A stretch of 64,000 nt of DNA from Bacillota bacterium (lineage in GTDB: Bacteria; Bacillota; Clostridia; Oscillospirales; Acutalibacteraceae), in the NCBI GenBank assembly GCA_023416955.1, contig JAEZGM010000023.1:1-64000 (forward strand). Direction: 5' to 3'. The position numbers were made by a program, and so were the translations under genes. The notes beneath the pieces were generated by a model that saw only the letters and a program-made list of their open reading frames with translations, was not told the DNA's origin and did not search any database. Positions 51,587 to 59,695 of this stretch are shown one piece after another (position 1 is the stretch's first letter; the number at the start of each line of letters is the position of its first letter).

Positions 51587-53272
51587 CTATTTCTTTTTGA
51601 AGCTGTCCTTCAGCGAAACGGAGCGGTTGAACACCGGGTGCTCCGGCGTGCTGTCGCGATTGTCAGGGCAGAAATAGCCCTGCCGCATGAACTGGAACGA
51701 TTCGCCCGCTTTGGCCTGAGCCAAAGACGGCTCCACCTTGCAGCCGGTCAGAACACGCAGGGATTCCGGATTCAGCTCTTCCAAGTAGTCCCCAGCCTCC
51801 GGGTCGGGCACGGTGAACAGGCTTTCGTACAGGCGGACTTCCGCGTCCAGCGCATTTTTTGCGTCCACCCAGTGAATCGTGCCCTTGATTTTTCTGCCGT
51901 CCGGCGTGTTGCCGCCGCGGGTTTCGGGGTCGTACTCGGCGTAAACCTCAACGATATTTCCCAGCTCGTCCTTTTTGCAGCCGGTGCAGCGCACAATGTA
52001 GGTCGTTTTCAGGCGGACTTCATTGCCGGGGAACAGTCGGAAATAGCCTTTGAACGGTTCTTCCATAAAATCGTCGCGCTCAATCCAGACTTCGCGGGAA
52101 AACGTCACCTTGCGGGTTCCGTCCTCGGGGCGTTCGGGGTTATTCTCCACCTCAAACTCCTCCGTCAAGTCTTCGGGGTAATTGGTAATGACCAGCTTGA
52201 CCGGGTCGAGCACCGCCATGGTGCGCTGCGCTTTCGCGTTCAGGTCTTCGCGTAGGCAATGCTCCAGAAAACCGTATTCCACTGTGCTGTTGACCTTGGA
52301 AACGCCGATGCGGTCGCAGAAATTGCGAATGGAGGCCGGTGTGTAACCACGGCGGCGCAGGCCGCAGAGCGTAGGCATACGCGGGTCGTCCCAGCCGCTG
52401 ACATAATTATTTTCCACCAGCGTGCGCAGCTTGCGCTTGCTCATGACGGTATTGTTGATGCCCAGACGGGCAAACTCAATCTGGCGCGGCTTCGCGGGAA
52501 CGTCAATATTGTTGATGACCCAATCATACAGCGGACGGTGGTCCTCAAACTCCAGCGAGCAGAGCGAATGCGTAATGCCCTCCAGCGCGTCCTCAATCGG
52601 GTGTGCGAAATCGTACATTGGGTAAATGCACCAGGTGTCGCCGGTACGGTGATGATGCATATGATTGATACGGTAAATGACGGGGTCGCGCATATTAAAG
52701 TTGCCGGAAGCAAGGTCGATTTTCGCGCGCAGCGTCATACGACCGTCGTCAAACTCCCCGTTCTTCATGCGCTCAAACAAATCAAGACTTTCTTCTGTCG
52801 GGCGGTCACGGTACGGGCTGACCGCAGGATGGGTCAGGTCGCCCCGGTTTTCCTTCATCTGTTCCGGCGTCATCTCACAGACATAAGCAAGTCCCTTTTG
52901 AATGAGGTCCTTTGCAAATCCGTACATCTTCGGAAAATAGTCGGAAGCATAATAGAAACGGTCGTCCCATGAAAAGCCAAGCCAGCGGATATCCTCCTGA
53001 ATGGCGTCGACATACTCCGTATCTTCCTTCGTGGGGTTTGTATCGTCCATGCGTAGGTTCGTAATGCCGCCGAATTTTTCAGCGGTTCCGAAATCGATGC
53101 AGATTGCCTTTGCGTGACCGATATGCAGGTAGCCGTTCGGCTCCGGCGGAAAACGGGTGTGCACTTTTTTGCCTTCAAAGCGTCCGCCCGGCGCAACATC
53201 CTCTTCCACAAAGGTGTGAATAAAATTGCCCGAGCCTTCGCCGTTTTCTCCCTTGATCATTTCTTCGCTCAT
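51587..53272 (-). CDS. glnS: Glutaminyl-tRNA synthetase
   Basis: Charges tRNA-Gln directly. 561 residues of class I type: FPPEPNGYLHIGHAKAICID (HIGH motif, about 41-60), LRMDDTNP, a KMSKS variant VMSKRKLR near 277 and the C-terminal anticodon-binding beta-barrels (VSFSREVWIERDDF-like). The proline/Glu signature PPEPNGYLHIGHAK separates GlnRS from GluRS. It lies 12 bases downstream of gltX in one operon. Many Firmicutes lack glnS and use GatCAB, so its presence implies transfer of the GlnRS pathway. Confidence 0.96.
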   Translation of the reverse strand: MSEEMIKGENGEGSGNFIHTFVEEDVAPGGRFEGKKVHTRFPPEPNGYLHIGHAKAICIDFGTAEKFGGITNLRMDDTNPTKEDTEYVDAIQEDIRWLGFSWDDRFYYASDYFPKMYGFAKDLIQKGLAYVCEMTPEQMKENRGDLTHPAVSPYRDRPTEESLDLFERMKNGEFDDGRMTLRAKIDLASGNFNMRDPVIYRINHMHHHRTGDTWCIYPMYDFAHPIEDALEGITHSLCSLEFEDHRPLYDWVINNIDVPAKPRQIEFARLGINNTVMSKRKLRTLVENNYVSGWDDPRMPTLCGLRRRGYTPASIRNFCDRIGVSKVNSTVEYGFLEHCLREDLNAKAQRTMAVLDPVKLVITNYPEDLTEEFEVENNPERPEDGTRKVTFSREVWIERDDFMEEPFKGYFRLFPGNEVRLKTTYIVRCTGCKKDELGNIVEVYAEYDPETRGGNTPDGRKIKGTIHWVDAKNALDAEVRLYESLFTVPDPEAGDYLEELNPESLRVLTGCKVEPSLAQAKAGESFQFMRQGYFCPDNRDSTPEHPVFNRSVSLKDSFKKK

Positions 53273-53284
53273 TTTGTCCGCTCC

Positions 53285-54745
53285 TTACGCCCTTAATTTC
53301 TCAAGCCCAATGATTAACCGCCGCAGGGATTCGTCTTTGCCCAGAATCGCAAGAATTTCAATCGCACCGCCCGGCGTTACCAGCATACCCGCCGCCGCAA
53401 TACGGACAGGCCAAAGCAGCGTGCCGTTTTTCACTTCCAGCTGCTGTGCGAGCGCCATCAATGTTTCGTGCAGCGGTTCAACCGTCCAGTCGGAAACGGC
53501 AGTCAGCGCTTCAATCGCCGCGACCAGCATCTGCTGTGAGTTTTCCGGATTTGTTTTGCTTTTTTTATTCACAAAGAAGTCGGCTTCGTAATCCGGCAGT
53601 TCTTTCAGGAATGCGATCATTTCGGGAATTTGAGTCAGCTTTGTCACGCGCGGCTGCAAAATAGAAGCCAGCACCGGCCAGTTCAGCTCCTGCTCCGGGA
53701 AAACCTCTTTAAAATACGGCATGGCAACGGAGATAAACTCCTCCTGCGACATGGCACGGAGATATTCCCCGTTGAACCAGGTCAGCTTGTCGTAATCAAA
53801 AACAGCCGGCGATTTGCTGATGCCGTCAATGGAGAAATTCTCCACCAGTTCCGGCAGCGTGAACAGCTCGCGGTTCTCTTTCGGGCACCAGCCGAGAAGC
53901 GCTATGTAGTTCACGATCGTCTGGGGCAGATAGCCTTCTTGAATCAAATCGGCAAAGCCGGTGGAGCCGTGGCGCTTCGACAGCTTCGATACCGTTCCGT
54001 CCTCGTTTTTGCCCATAATCAGCGGCAAATGGACATAGGTCGGAATTTCCCAGCCAAAGGCCTCATAGAGTAGATTGTATTTCGGTGTGGAAGAAAGATA
54101 TTCACTCCCTCTTACCACATGCGTAATATGCATCAAATGGTCGTCAATGACGTTCGCGAAATTATAGGTTGGGTAGCCGTCAGACTTCACCAGAATCTGA
54201 TCCTCCAGCTCCTTATTCTCAATGGTAATGGAACCATATACTGAATCCTCAAAGGTAGTCGAACCCTCCAGCGGCATTTTCTGCCGGATAACATACGGCG
54301 TATTGGCGGCGAGCAGGCGCTCGACCTCCTCCTGCGGCAAATCGCGGCAGTGGCGGTCGTAGCCGCCGAATTCGCCTTCCCCGGTGTGCAGGGATTCCAG
54401 CCGCTCTCTCGTGCAGAAGCAGTAATAAGCCTTTCCCTCGCGGACAAGCTGCTGCGCGTAGGGCAGGTAAGTATTTTTGCGCTCACTCTGCACATAAGGG
54501 CCGAATTCGCCGCCGACGTCCGGGCCTTCATCGTGCTTCAAGCCAACTTGCTCCAGCGTGCGGTAAATTACATTGACCGCACCTTCTACAAGACGTTCCT
54601 GGTCAGTGTCCTCAATACGGAGGATAAAAGTGCCCCCCAGCGACTTTGCAATCAAATATTCGTATAACGCGGTACGCAGATTACCGACGTGCATAAAGCC
54701 CGTCGGGCTGGGCGCAAACCTCGTCCTGACTGTTTTTTCCTGCAT
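53285..54745 (-). CDS. gltX: Glutamyl-tRNA synthetase
   Basis: 486 residues. FAPSPTGFMHVGNLRTALYEY near 10 (HVGN form of HIGH), RIEDTDQERLVEGA and VSKLSKRHGSTGF (KMSKS) near 256, then the discontinuous anticodon domain. It loads Glu on tRNA-Glu. With glnS next to it this organism probably charges Gln directly. An AGAGGGG site precedes the ATG. Confidence 0.96.
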   Translation of the reverse strand: MQEKTVRTRFAPSPTGFMHVGNLRTALYEYLIAKSLGGTFILRIEDTDQERLVEGAVNVIYRTLEQVGLKHDEGPDVGGEFGPYVQSERKNTYLPYAQQLVREGKAYYCFCTRERLESLHTGEGEFGGYDRHCRDLPQEEVERLLAANTPYVIRQKMPLEGSTTFEDSVYGSITIENKELEDQILVKSDGYPTYNFANVIDDHLMHITHVVRGSEYLSSTPKYNLLYEAFGWEIPTYVHLPLIMGKNEDGTVSKLSKRHGSTGFADLIQEGYLPQTIVNYIALLGWCPKENRELFTLPELVENFSIDGISKSPAVFDYDKLTWFNGEYLRAMSQEEFISVAMPYFKEVFPEQELNWPVLASILQPRVTKLTQIPEMIAFLKELPDYEADFFVNKKSKTNPENSQQMLVAAIEALTAVSDWTVEPLHETLMALAQQLEVKNGTLLWPVRIAAAGMLVTPGGAIEILAILGKDESLRRLIIGLEKLRA

Positions 54746-54815
54746 TGCGATACCCCTCTCAGCGATTTATTGCACGGCCAGCCGCATGCGGCAAAATACC
54801 GGCCAAATTCAAACT

Positions 54816-54851
54816 GGTTCAAAACCCCCGCTTCCGCGGGGGTTTTGAACC
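54816..54851 (-). terminator. Perfect 16-bp hairpin between the carboxypeptidase gene and gltX
   Basis: GGTTCAAAACCCCCGC pairs with GCGGGGGTTTTGAACC around a 4-base loop. It can end transcription from the D,D-carboxypeptidase gene; its T content lies within the stem. Confidence 0.75.
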
Positions 54852-54900
54852 GTAATCGCTTTTTATTATTGATTTATTATACCAAATTGTTCCGCATTAT

Positions 54901-55722
54901 TCAATTGCCGGAACTTTGATTTTTCTGCAAATAATCCACATATTCCTCAAGGCACATGTTTTTTTCTTTTATTTTTTCAGCATTTTCCACACCGACGTAA
55001 CGGTAATGCCACGCCTCATACTTAATTTTCGTAATTGACTGCTTGTCCTCAGGATAGCGCAGAATAAATCCGTATTCGGGAGCGTGCTCCACAAGCCAGT
55101 TGGAAGCAGGTGTTCCGCCAAAGCTTTCCGACACCCCGTTCAAATCGATTGCCAGCCCTGTATTGTGCTCGCTGTAGCCCGGTCGTGCGACCGAAGATTC
55201 CGCCTTAGCCAGCGCTTCTACTTCGCTTAGTCCGGTCTTGGAGTAATTTTTGATTTCCTGTTCAAACAGCGTTCCCTGCTTTTCGGGGCTGCGGTAAGCG
55301 GAGGAAATCCAAAGCGTAATGCCGTCCTTTTTCGCCGCGTCCCTCATTTGCTGGTACGGTTTGATAATCCGAGAATCAATGTCAATACCCATTTCATGCA
55401 CAATGGTATGCTGATAATCATCCGGCATTTTGTGGTCGAAATTCACCAGCACCAGACGCCAGTCATCCGGCTGCTGAAACTGAGCCACTGCCTGTACGGC
55501 AGAACTCGCGTCGCCGGAGCCCAAACCGGAGGATACCGCGGATGCTGCGGCAGAGCTCGCGGTACTTTGAACCGTCTGAGAAGACGGCTTGTCCGTATGC
55601 TTGATATCCACCGTATGAAAAGCTGCTACAAAAGCCGCTGTCGCCGCCGTTAACAGCACAAAACTGCCCAATAAGACTCCCGCAGCGGAGGTTGATCTGC
55701 GAACCTTACGTTTTTTATTCAT
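54901..55722 (-). CDS. D-alanyl-D-alanine carboxypeptidase (VanY/M15B family)
   Basis: About 273 residues. An N-terminal membrane anchor (AGVLLGSFVLLTAATAAFVAAF) and a Ser-rich linker precede an M15B zinc-peptidase domain. SSAYRSPEKQGTLF holds the conserved Arg, GYSEHNTGLAIDL the zinc His and Asp, and EAWHYRYVG the catalytic Glu and last zinc His. It trims the terminal D-Ala of peptidoglycan stems outside the cell. ATG 55722 is preferred over a TTG at 55725. VanY-like proteins of this length are usually housekeeping; no van genes are near. Confidence 0.92.
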   Translation of the reverse strand: MNKKRKVRRSTSAAGVLLGSFVLLTAATAAFVAAFHTVDIKHTDKPSSQTVQSTASSAAASAVSSGLGSGDASSAVQAVAQFQQPDDWRLVLVNFDHKMPDDYQHTIVHEMGIDIDSRIIKPYQQMRDAAKKDGITLWISSAYRSPEKQGTLFEQEIKNYSKTGLSEVEALAKAESSVARPGYSEHNTGLAIDLNGVSESFGGTPASNWLVEHAPEYGFILRYPEDKQSITKIKYEAWHYRYVGVENAEKIKEKNMCLEEYVDYLQKNQSSGN

Positions 55723-55857
55723 CAATTTTATTCATCACCGCCAAACAATTTAATAAGCTCATTATAATACTTTAAAAGAGCGTCGTTCCACCGTTTGATT
55801 TTGGCAATTAGCGGATTAAAACGTATTATAGTATTATATCATATTGCTAACCTTCCG

Positions 55858-55937
55858 GGAATTTGCGTCGACGCGAAGCGACGAGAAGGGCTGTGCCCCG
55901 ATAGCAAATTCTCAATGGCTCAAACCGTAGGTTTGAG
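55858..55937 (+). ncRNA. Structured noncoding element, copy 1
   Basis: The outer stem GAATTTGC/GCAAATTC (55859-55866 with 55904-55911) encloses two smaller hairpins, GTCG-ACGCGAAG-CGAC and GGG-CTGTG-CCC, giving a three-way junction. A perfect hairpin CTCAAAC-CGTAG-GTTTGAG (55919-55937) follows. A diverged second copy lies about 130 bases further on. It could be a small RNA, a leader or a repeat element; the strand is a guess. Confidence 0.45.
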
Positions 55938-55991
55938 ACTATTATATCATAAATTCCAATACTCCAAACCATTGGGTTCGGACTGCCATTC

Positions 55992-56067
55992 AAATTTGCG
56001 CGGACGCGAAGCAGCGAGAGGAGCGGTACCCGGCAAATTTCCAATACCTCAAGCTGAGAGATTTGAG
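55992..56067 (+). ncRNA. Structured noncoding element, copy 2
   Basis: Same layout as copy 1: outer stem AAATTTGC/GCAAATTT (55992-55999 with 56033-56040), shared GGACGCGAAGC core, GGGTACC-like small hairpin and a following CTCAA...TTGAG hairpin (56048-56067). Paired bases in the outer stem and second hairpin change together between copies. The rest of the 378-base gap 55726-56103 is short AT-rich DNA and a third, weaker hairpin at 55962-55981. Confidence 0.45.
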
Positions 56068-56103
56068 ACTATATTCCAAAGGAATCGATTGTGGGGAATA
56101 CCT

Positions 56104-56283
56104 ATGAATAAATGCGACGGCTCTGCGTTGGCTGCTGCCGCAACTGCAATTGCAATTTCCATTGCCGACCGCGTCAGTGCGGATGAGGCAAATATATTAT
56201 CCGCGTTTTTCAATGTAATAGGGGATCAGTTGGCACTGATCGCGGCGACAGAAGTCAGCGGCAACGACCACGCAAAGGATTAA
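56104..56283 (+). CDS. Small helical protein of unknown function
   Basis: 59 residues, Ala-rich and amphipathic (LAAAATAIAISIADRVSADEANILSAFFNVIGDQLALIAA), with no membrane helix of standard length. I recall similar small proteins from Ruminococcaceae carrying a DUF6774-like annotation; this is memory, not a search. A weak GGGGA site precedes the ATG, and a terminator follows. It lies immediately after the two structured elements, so these could form its leader. Confidence 0.6.
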   Translation: MNKCDGSALAAAATAIAISIADRVSADEANILSAFFNVIGDQLALIAATEVSGNDHAKD

Positions 56284-56349
56284 AATCCTGTTCAAATATT
56301 ATACGCCGTTTTCTTCGCCGAATTCATGCAAAAAGGATTTGAAACGAAC

Positions 56350-56391
56350 ACCCCCAACCGCCGGACTTATCATCCTGTGGTTGGGGGTTTA
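56350..56391 (+). terminator. Terminator after the small helical protein gene
   Basis: ACCCCCAACC pairs with GGTTGGGGGT across a 19-base loop, then TTTATT. It also separates the convergent PAP2 gene. Confidence 0.75.
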
Positions 56392-56413
56392 TTGATTACT
56401 GATTTACGGAATT

Positions 56414-56935
56414 TCAGTGGTAAAAAAGCACCAGCATGGCAGTGGCAATTCCAAAGCCAAACAGGCTCCCCGCCAATACGTCGCTCGGGTAATGTACAAA
56501 CAGATACAGGCGCGAATATGAAATCAGTACGGCCAGAATAAACGCACAGATACCCAAGTTTAAGTTGGCACTCGAAATCACCAGTGCCGCCGCAAAGGAC
56601 GACATGGTATGCCCGGACGGAAAAGAATAGTCCATCGGGCAAGGTACGAGCAGCGGAACCTCAGGCGCAATGTGACACGGTCGCGGCCTCGCTACCAGCG
56701 GTTTCAACAGCAGGTTGGTCAAAAGCCCGCACACCGCCAGAGTCAGAAATAAAATCAGGCCCGCTTTGCGGTACATCCGCAACCGAAGAAAAACAACCGT
56801 CACAATGGCCCAGATAAAACCACAGGTGCCAAGCGAAGTGATGGCCGGCATAATCCGATCCAGCGCGGCGCATCTCATCCGCCTTTGTATCAGTGACAAC
56901 AGTTTATTATCCACATTGTAAATGGATTCAATCAT
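56414..56935 (-). CDS. PAP2-family phosphatase
   Basis: Integral membrane lipid phosphatase of 173 residues with six helices. The three PAP2 motifs are visible: KPLVARPRP (about 78-86), PSGHTMSSF (about 107-115) and SRLYLFVHYPSDVLAG (about 140-155), which carry the catalytic His and Arg/Lys. It could recycle undecaprenyl pyrophosphate or act on phosphatidate. A housekeeping role in wall synthesis is plausible. Confidence 0.92.
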   Translation of the reverse strand: MIESIYNVDNKLLSLIQRRMRCAALDRIMPAITSLGTCGFIWAIVTVVFLRLRMYRKAGLILFLTLAVCGLLTNLLLKPLVARPRPCHIAPEVPLLVPCPMDYSFPSGHTMSSFAAALVISSANLNLGICAFILAVLISYSRLYLFVHYPSDVLAGSLFGFGIATAMLVLFYH

Positions 56936-57008
56936 TCACATATCCCCCTATGAACTGAAGCCAGAATCACTCAAATTTATCATAACATATAAATGTTAAA
57001 TCTGCATA

Positions 57009-57070
57009 TATAGTCAGTTAACTTTAGAAAGCATCCAAGAAAATGGAGTTTGGTTCTGTTTTCAAATGAA
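57009..57070 (-). repeat. 62-bp repeat, left copy
   Basis: Inverted copy of 61439-61500 with three mismatches. It contains TTGAAAACAGAACCAA and AACTGACTATA landmarks and lies between PAP2 and the crcB genes. No gene lies in 56936-57118. Confidence 0.85.
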
Positions 57071-57118
57071 CCGATAAAAGAAAAGTCTTCGGCATACCGT
57101 AAAATTCTCTGCCCTTAT

Positions 57119-57469
57119 TCAAGCAGCCACACCATAACCGGCTAAAAAACAAAGGATTCCGAGTGCGACCGTAAGAACAACATACAAAACCGCCTTATTC
57201 CGCCGCCTTGCGCGCAGCAGCTGAACCGTATCAAGCGAAAACGTGGAAAATGTGGTAAAAGCACCGCAGAATCCTTCACCAAGAAGGGAGTACCAGTTTC
57301 CTCCCAAACGCAGGCCTGTCAGAATTCCCAGCACCAATGCGCCGGAAATATTGATCAACAGCGTGCCAATCGGAAAGCCGCTGCGGCTCAGCTTCGCAAG
57401 AACCTCACCCAATTTGTATCGGGCAAGCGCCCCGAAGGCTCCGCCTATAGTAATCAGAAACATAGTCAT
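57119..57469 (-). CDS. crcB: CrcB/Fluc fluoride channel subunit (second gene)
   Basis: 116 residues with four membrane helices. It shows GGAFGALARYKL near 8 (Fluc GxxGAxxRy), GTLLINISGALVLGIL with the conserved Asn near 40, and FCGAFTTFSTFSLDTVQLL near 69 with the phenylalanine/threonine fluoride track. Its ATG overlaps the stop of the first crcB by 4 bases. Paired crcB genes usually encode a heterodimeric fluoride channel. Confidence 0.93.
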   Translation of the reverse strand: MTMFLITIGGAFGALARYKLGEVLAKLSRSGFPIGTLLINISGALVLGILTGLRLGGNWYSLLGEGFCGAFTTFSTFSLDTVQLLRARRRNKAVLYVVLTVALGILCFLAGYGVAA

Positions 57470-57858
57470 TTGGCGGCGCCTCGCTTCATTCGCTCGGCAG
57501 CAAGAATTCCCAGCCAGGCGGCTGCCAGTCCCAGTAAGAGGGAGACTGACAAATACAGCGCCGCAACCACGATATGCCCGGTGCTATACAGCGTAACCGC
57601 TTCTTTGCAAAACGTTGAAAAAGTTGTGTACCCACCCAAAAACCCTGCGGTTAAACCCGCCCGCAGCCAATCCGGTACTGAAAGGCGCTTCGTGAACAGA
57701 ATGATTAAAAAGCCAAGCAGAAAGCTCCCGCTGATATTGATGCCCATAGTCAGGGCAGGCCGGTACAGCACACCGCCCGGCAACGGAATCGACTGCACAA
57801 AGTGGCGGCAGAGAGCTCCAAGCGCCCCGCCGACCCCTACCGAAATTATTTTTTTCAT
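57466..57858 (-). CDS. crcB: CrcB/Fluc fluoride channel subunit (first gene)
   Basis: 130 residues. GVGGALGALCRHFVQ near 6, MGINISGSFLLGFLI near 39 and GFLGGYTTFSTFCKEAV near 73 give the Fluc pattern with the conserved Asn and the F/T track. The ATG at 57858 follows CGGAG; a longer frame would add 29 residues reading into the family-1 repeat. No fluoride riboswitch core is evident upstream, where the repeat sits instead. Confidence 0.93.
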   Translation of the reverse strand: MKKIISVGVGGALGALCRHFVQSIPLPGGVLYRPALTMGINISGSFLLGFLIILFTKRLSVPDWLRAGLTAGFLGGYTTFSTFCKEAVTLYSTGHIVVAALYLSVSLLLGLAAAWLGILAAERMKRGAAK

Positions 57859-57877
57859 ATTACTCCGTTCAGTCTCA

Positions 57878-58042
57878 GGGCTTGTTTGTAAAATGGTGAA
57901 GGTAGTGCGAATCACTGAAATATCAGCATAGAACGGTACAATCAAGCGGATCTATTTTGAGTTTAGTTAGATAGAAAAGCAGGGATAAAGACTTGTGTTT
58001 ATGAGTTTTATTCCGGTGTTTTTCTTTTTACAAACAAAACCC
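57878..58042 (-). repeat. Family-1 intergenic repeat, copy C
   Basis: 165 bp with ends GGGCTTGTTTGTAAAATGGTG and TTTTTACAAACAAAACCC. Its reverse complement matches copy A at ATAAACAC, CTCAAAATAGA and TTCTATGCTGATATTT. It lies directly upstream of the crcB pair. The remaining part of gap 57859-58293 contains a TTGAAACC/GGTTTCAA hairpin (58226-58250) and no gene. Confidence 0.75.
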
Positions 58043-58225
58043 AGGGAAAATATATAATTACAATTCCGAATTTATTTCCCGGTTTTAGTATTATATCATA
58101 TGACACTGCTTTTATCAATATTTGTGTTTTACTCATTGATAAAGAAATAGGCTGTCGGCAGACATTTTTTGTTTTACACAGGTGATTTTTTGTGCTAAAA
58201 TATGAGCCGTTACCATAATCTTCGA

Positions 58226-58250
58226 TTGAAACCGTTTCGGATGGTTTCAA
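58226..58250. other. Hairpin upstream of the membrane-HAD gene
   Basis: TTGAAACC and GGTTTCAA with a 9-base loop, 43 bases before the start codon. Role unknown; it may be a leader hairpin or an operator. Confidence 0.4.
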
Positions 58251-58293
58251 ATTTTACTGACATTCATTATGCTGATTATTAAGAGGAATTCAG

Positions 58294-59613
58294 ATGCCAA
58301 AAATAGGAATGAGAATCATTAAGTCCGCCGTCGCGGTTTTCCTTTGCTTTGCAATTTTTTTACTGCGAGGAAGAGGAATTCCTTTTTACTCCGCTATCGC
58401 CGCGATACTCTGTATGCAGCCGGATGTTCCCAACAGCTGGCGAATCGCCAGAAACCGCATCGTGGGCACTTTCATCGGCGGCGCGTTCGGGCTGGTGTTT
58501 CTTCTGGCGGAACAGCGGCTCTTCCCGCCTCAGTTTCCCATTGTGAAATATACCATGGTCTCAATTATGATTGTGGTGTTAATCTACATTACCATTGTCT
58601 TTAAAAAGCCTACCGCTTCCTATATCACCTGTGTTGTTTTCATGAGCATTACCGTCGCGCATGCCGCGGATATCAACCCCTATCTGTTTGCCTCGGACAG
58701 AATCATCGATACCCTCATCGGTATTTTTGTTTCCCTTGGCGTAAATATGTTTCACTTGCCAAAGCGCAAGAATGCGCAGCTCCTTCTGGTGAGCGATTTA
58801 AACGGGACGCTTACAGACAAGGCCGGGCAAATCAGCAGCTACACCAAAGTAAAGCTGAACCAACTGATTCAGAAAGGGGCGCTTGTCAGTGTGGCAAGCC
58901 GCAGTTCCCCACCTACCATTTTACCGGTTCTGAAAGATCTCAATCTGAAACTGCCGATTATTGTACTGAATGGCGCGGCTCTGTTTGATTTGACTACGAA
59001 AAGCTATCTTTACTGTAAAACGATCCCCTATGCCACCGCCACGGAAGTTTTAGGTGTTTTTCAAAAGCGCGGTCTGAATTGTTTTGTGCATACCATTATA
59101 AATGATGTGCTGCACATTTATTACGGCGACTTCACCAATCCCGTAGAGGAAAATCTGTACCACGGAAGTAAGCTGCACCCGCTGAAAAATTATATTTACG
59201 GAGACTTGCCGCAGGGTCGTGATGTTGTCTTATTGAGGGTTGTAGACACGAAAGATATGATTCAAAGCCTGCATCTGGAAGTCATGCAGCTAAGCTGCCG
59301 AGAGCAGATCAGCGCGGAATATTATCCCGATGAATCCCATGAAGGATATTATTTTTTGGAAGTCTACCATACGAACGCTTCCAAGGAAAACGCCGTATTT
59401 GAACTGAAAAAACGTGTTTCCGCAAGCCGGGTCGCCACCTTCGGCGACGACAAAAGCGATATGCTGATGCTCAACGACGCGGATTATGGCTATGCGGTAG
59501 CAAACGCCAGCGAAGAATTAAAAGAAATGGCGCCGAATCTGATTGGCGACCGCGACAGCAACGCGGTGGTCAAAACGATGGAAAAGCTGTTCCATTCCAA
59601 AAGACTGATATAA
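58294..59613 (+). CDS. Fusion of an aromatic-acid-exporter-like membrane domain and a HAD hydrolase domain
   Basis: 439 residues. The first 155 form four or five membrane helices (GIPFYSAIAAILCMQPD, RNRIVGTFIGGAFGLVFLL, FPIVKYTMVSIMIVVLIYITIVF) like the ArAE_1/FUSC family. From about residue 165 a Cof-type HAD domain follows: motif I reads SDLNGTLTD, where the usual second Asp is Asn, motif II is VASRS, then IIVLNGA and the acidic motif TFGDDKSDMLML. The Asn replaces the general acid/base, so classical phosphatase activity is doubtful. No recognised function. It is monocistronic with a terminator. Confidence 0.85.
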   Translation: MPKIGMRIIKSAVAVFLCFAIFLLRGRGIPFYSAIAAILCMQPDVPNSWRIARNRIVGTFIGGAFGLVFLLAEQRLFPPQFPIVKYTMVSIMIVVLIYITIVFKKPTASYITCVVFMSITVAHAADINPYLFASDRIIDTLIGIFVSLGVNMFHLPKRKNAQLLLVSDLNGTLTDKAGQISSYTKVKLNQLIQKGALVSVASRSSPPTILPVLKDLNLKLPIIVLNGAALFDLTTKSYLYCKTIPYATATEVLGVFQKRGLNCFVHTIINDVLHIYYGDFTNPVEENLYHGSKLHPLKNYIYGDLPQGRDVVLLRVVDTKDMIQSLHLEVMQLSCREQISAEYYPDESHEGYYFLEVYHTNASKENAVFELKKRVSASRVATFGDDKSDMLMLNDADYGYAVANASEELKEMAPNLIGDRDSNAVVKTMEKLFHSKRLI

Positions 59614-59627
59614 AACATCATATAACG

Positions 59628-59660
59628 AAGGAGCCGGGCAATTTGCCCGGCTCCTTTCAC
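59628..59660. terminator. Bidirectional terminator after the membrane-HAD gene
   Basis: AAGGAGCCGGGCAA and TTGCCCGGCTCCTT form a perfect 14-base stem, with a T-run on the plus strand. It lies between convergent genes. Confidence 0.85.
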
Positions 59661-59695
59661 ATATAGAAATATTTGACGATCATCACACCTCATGG

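Noticed and set aside
55962..55981. TCCAAACC-ATT-GGGTTCGGA looks like a tRNA T-arm
   Set aside because: No acceptor, D-arm or anticodon arm around it; it is part of the structured tandem element.
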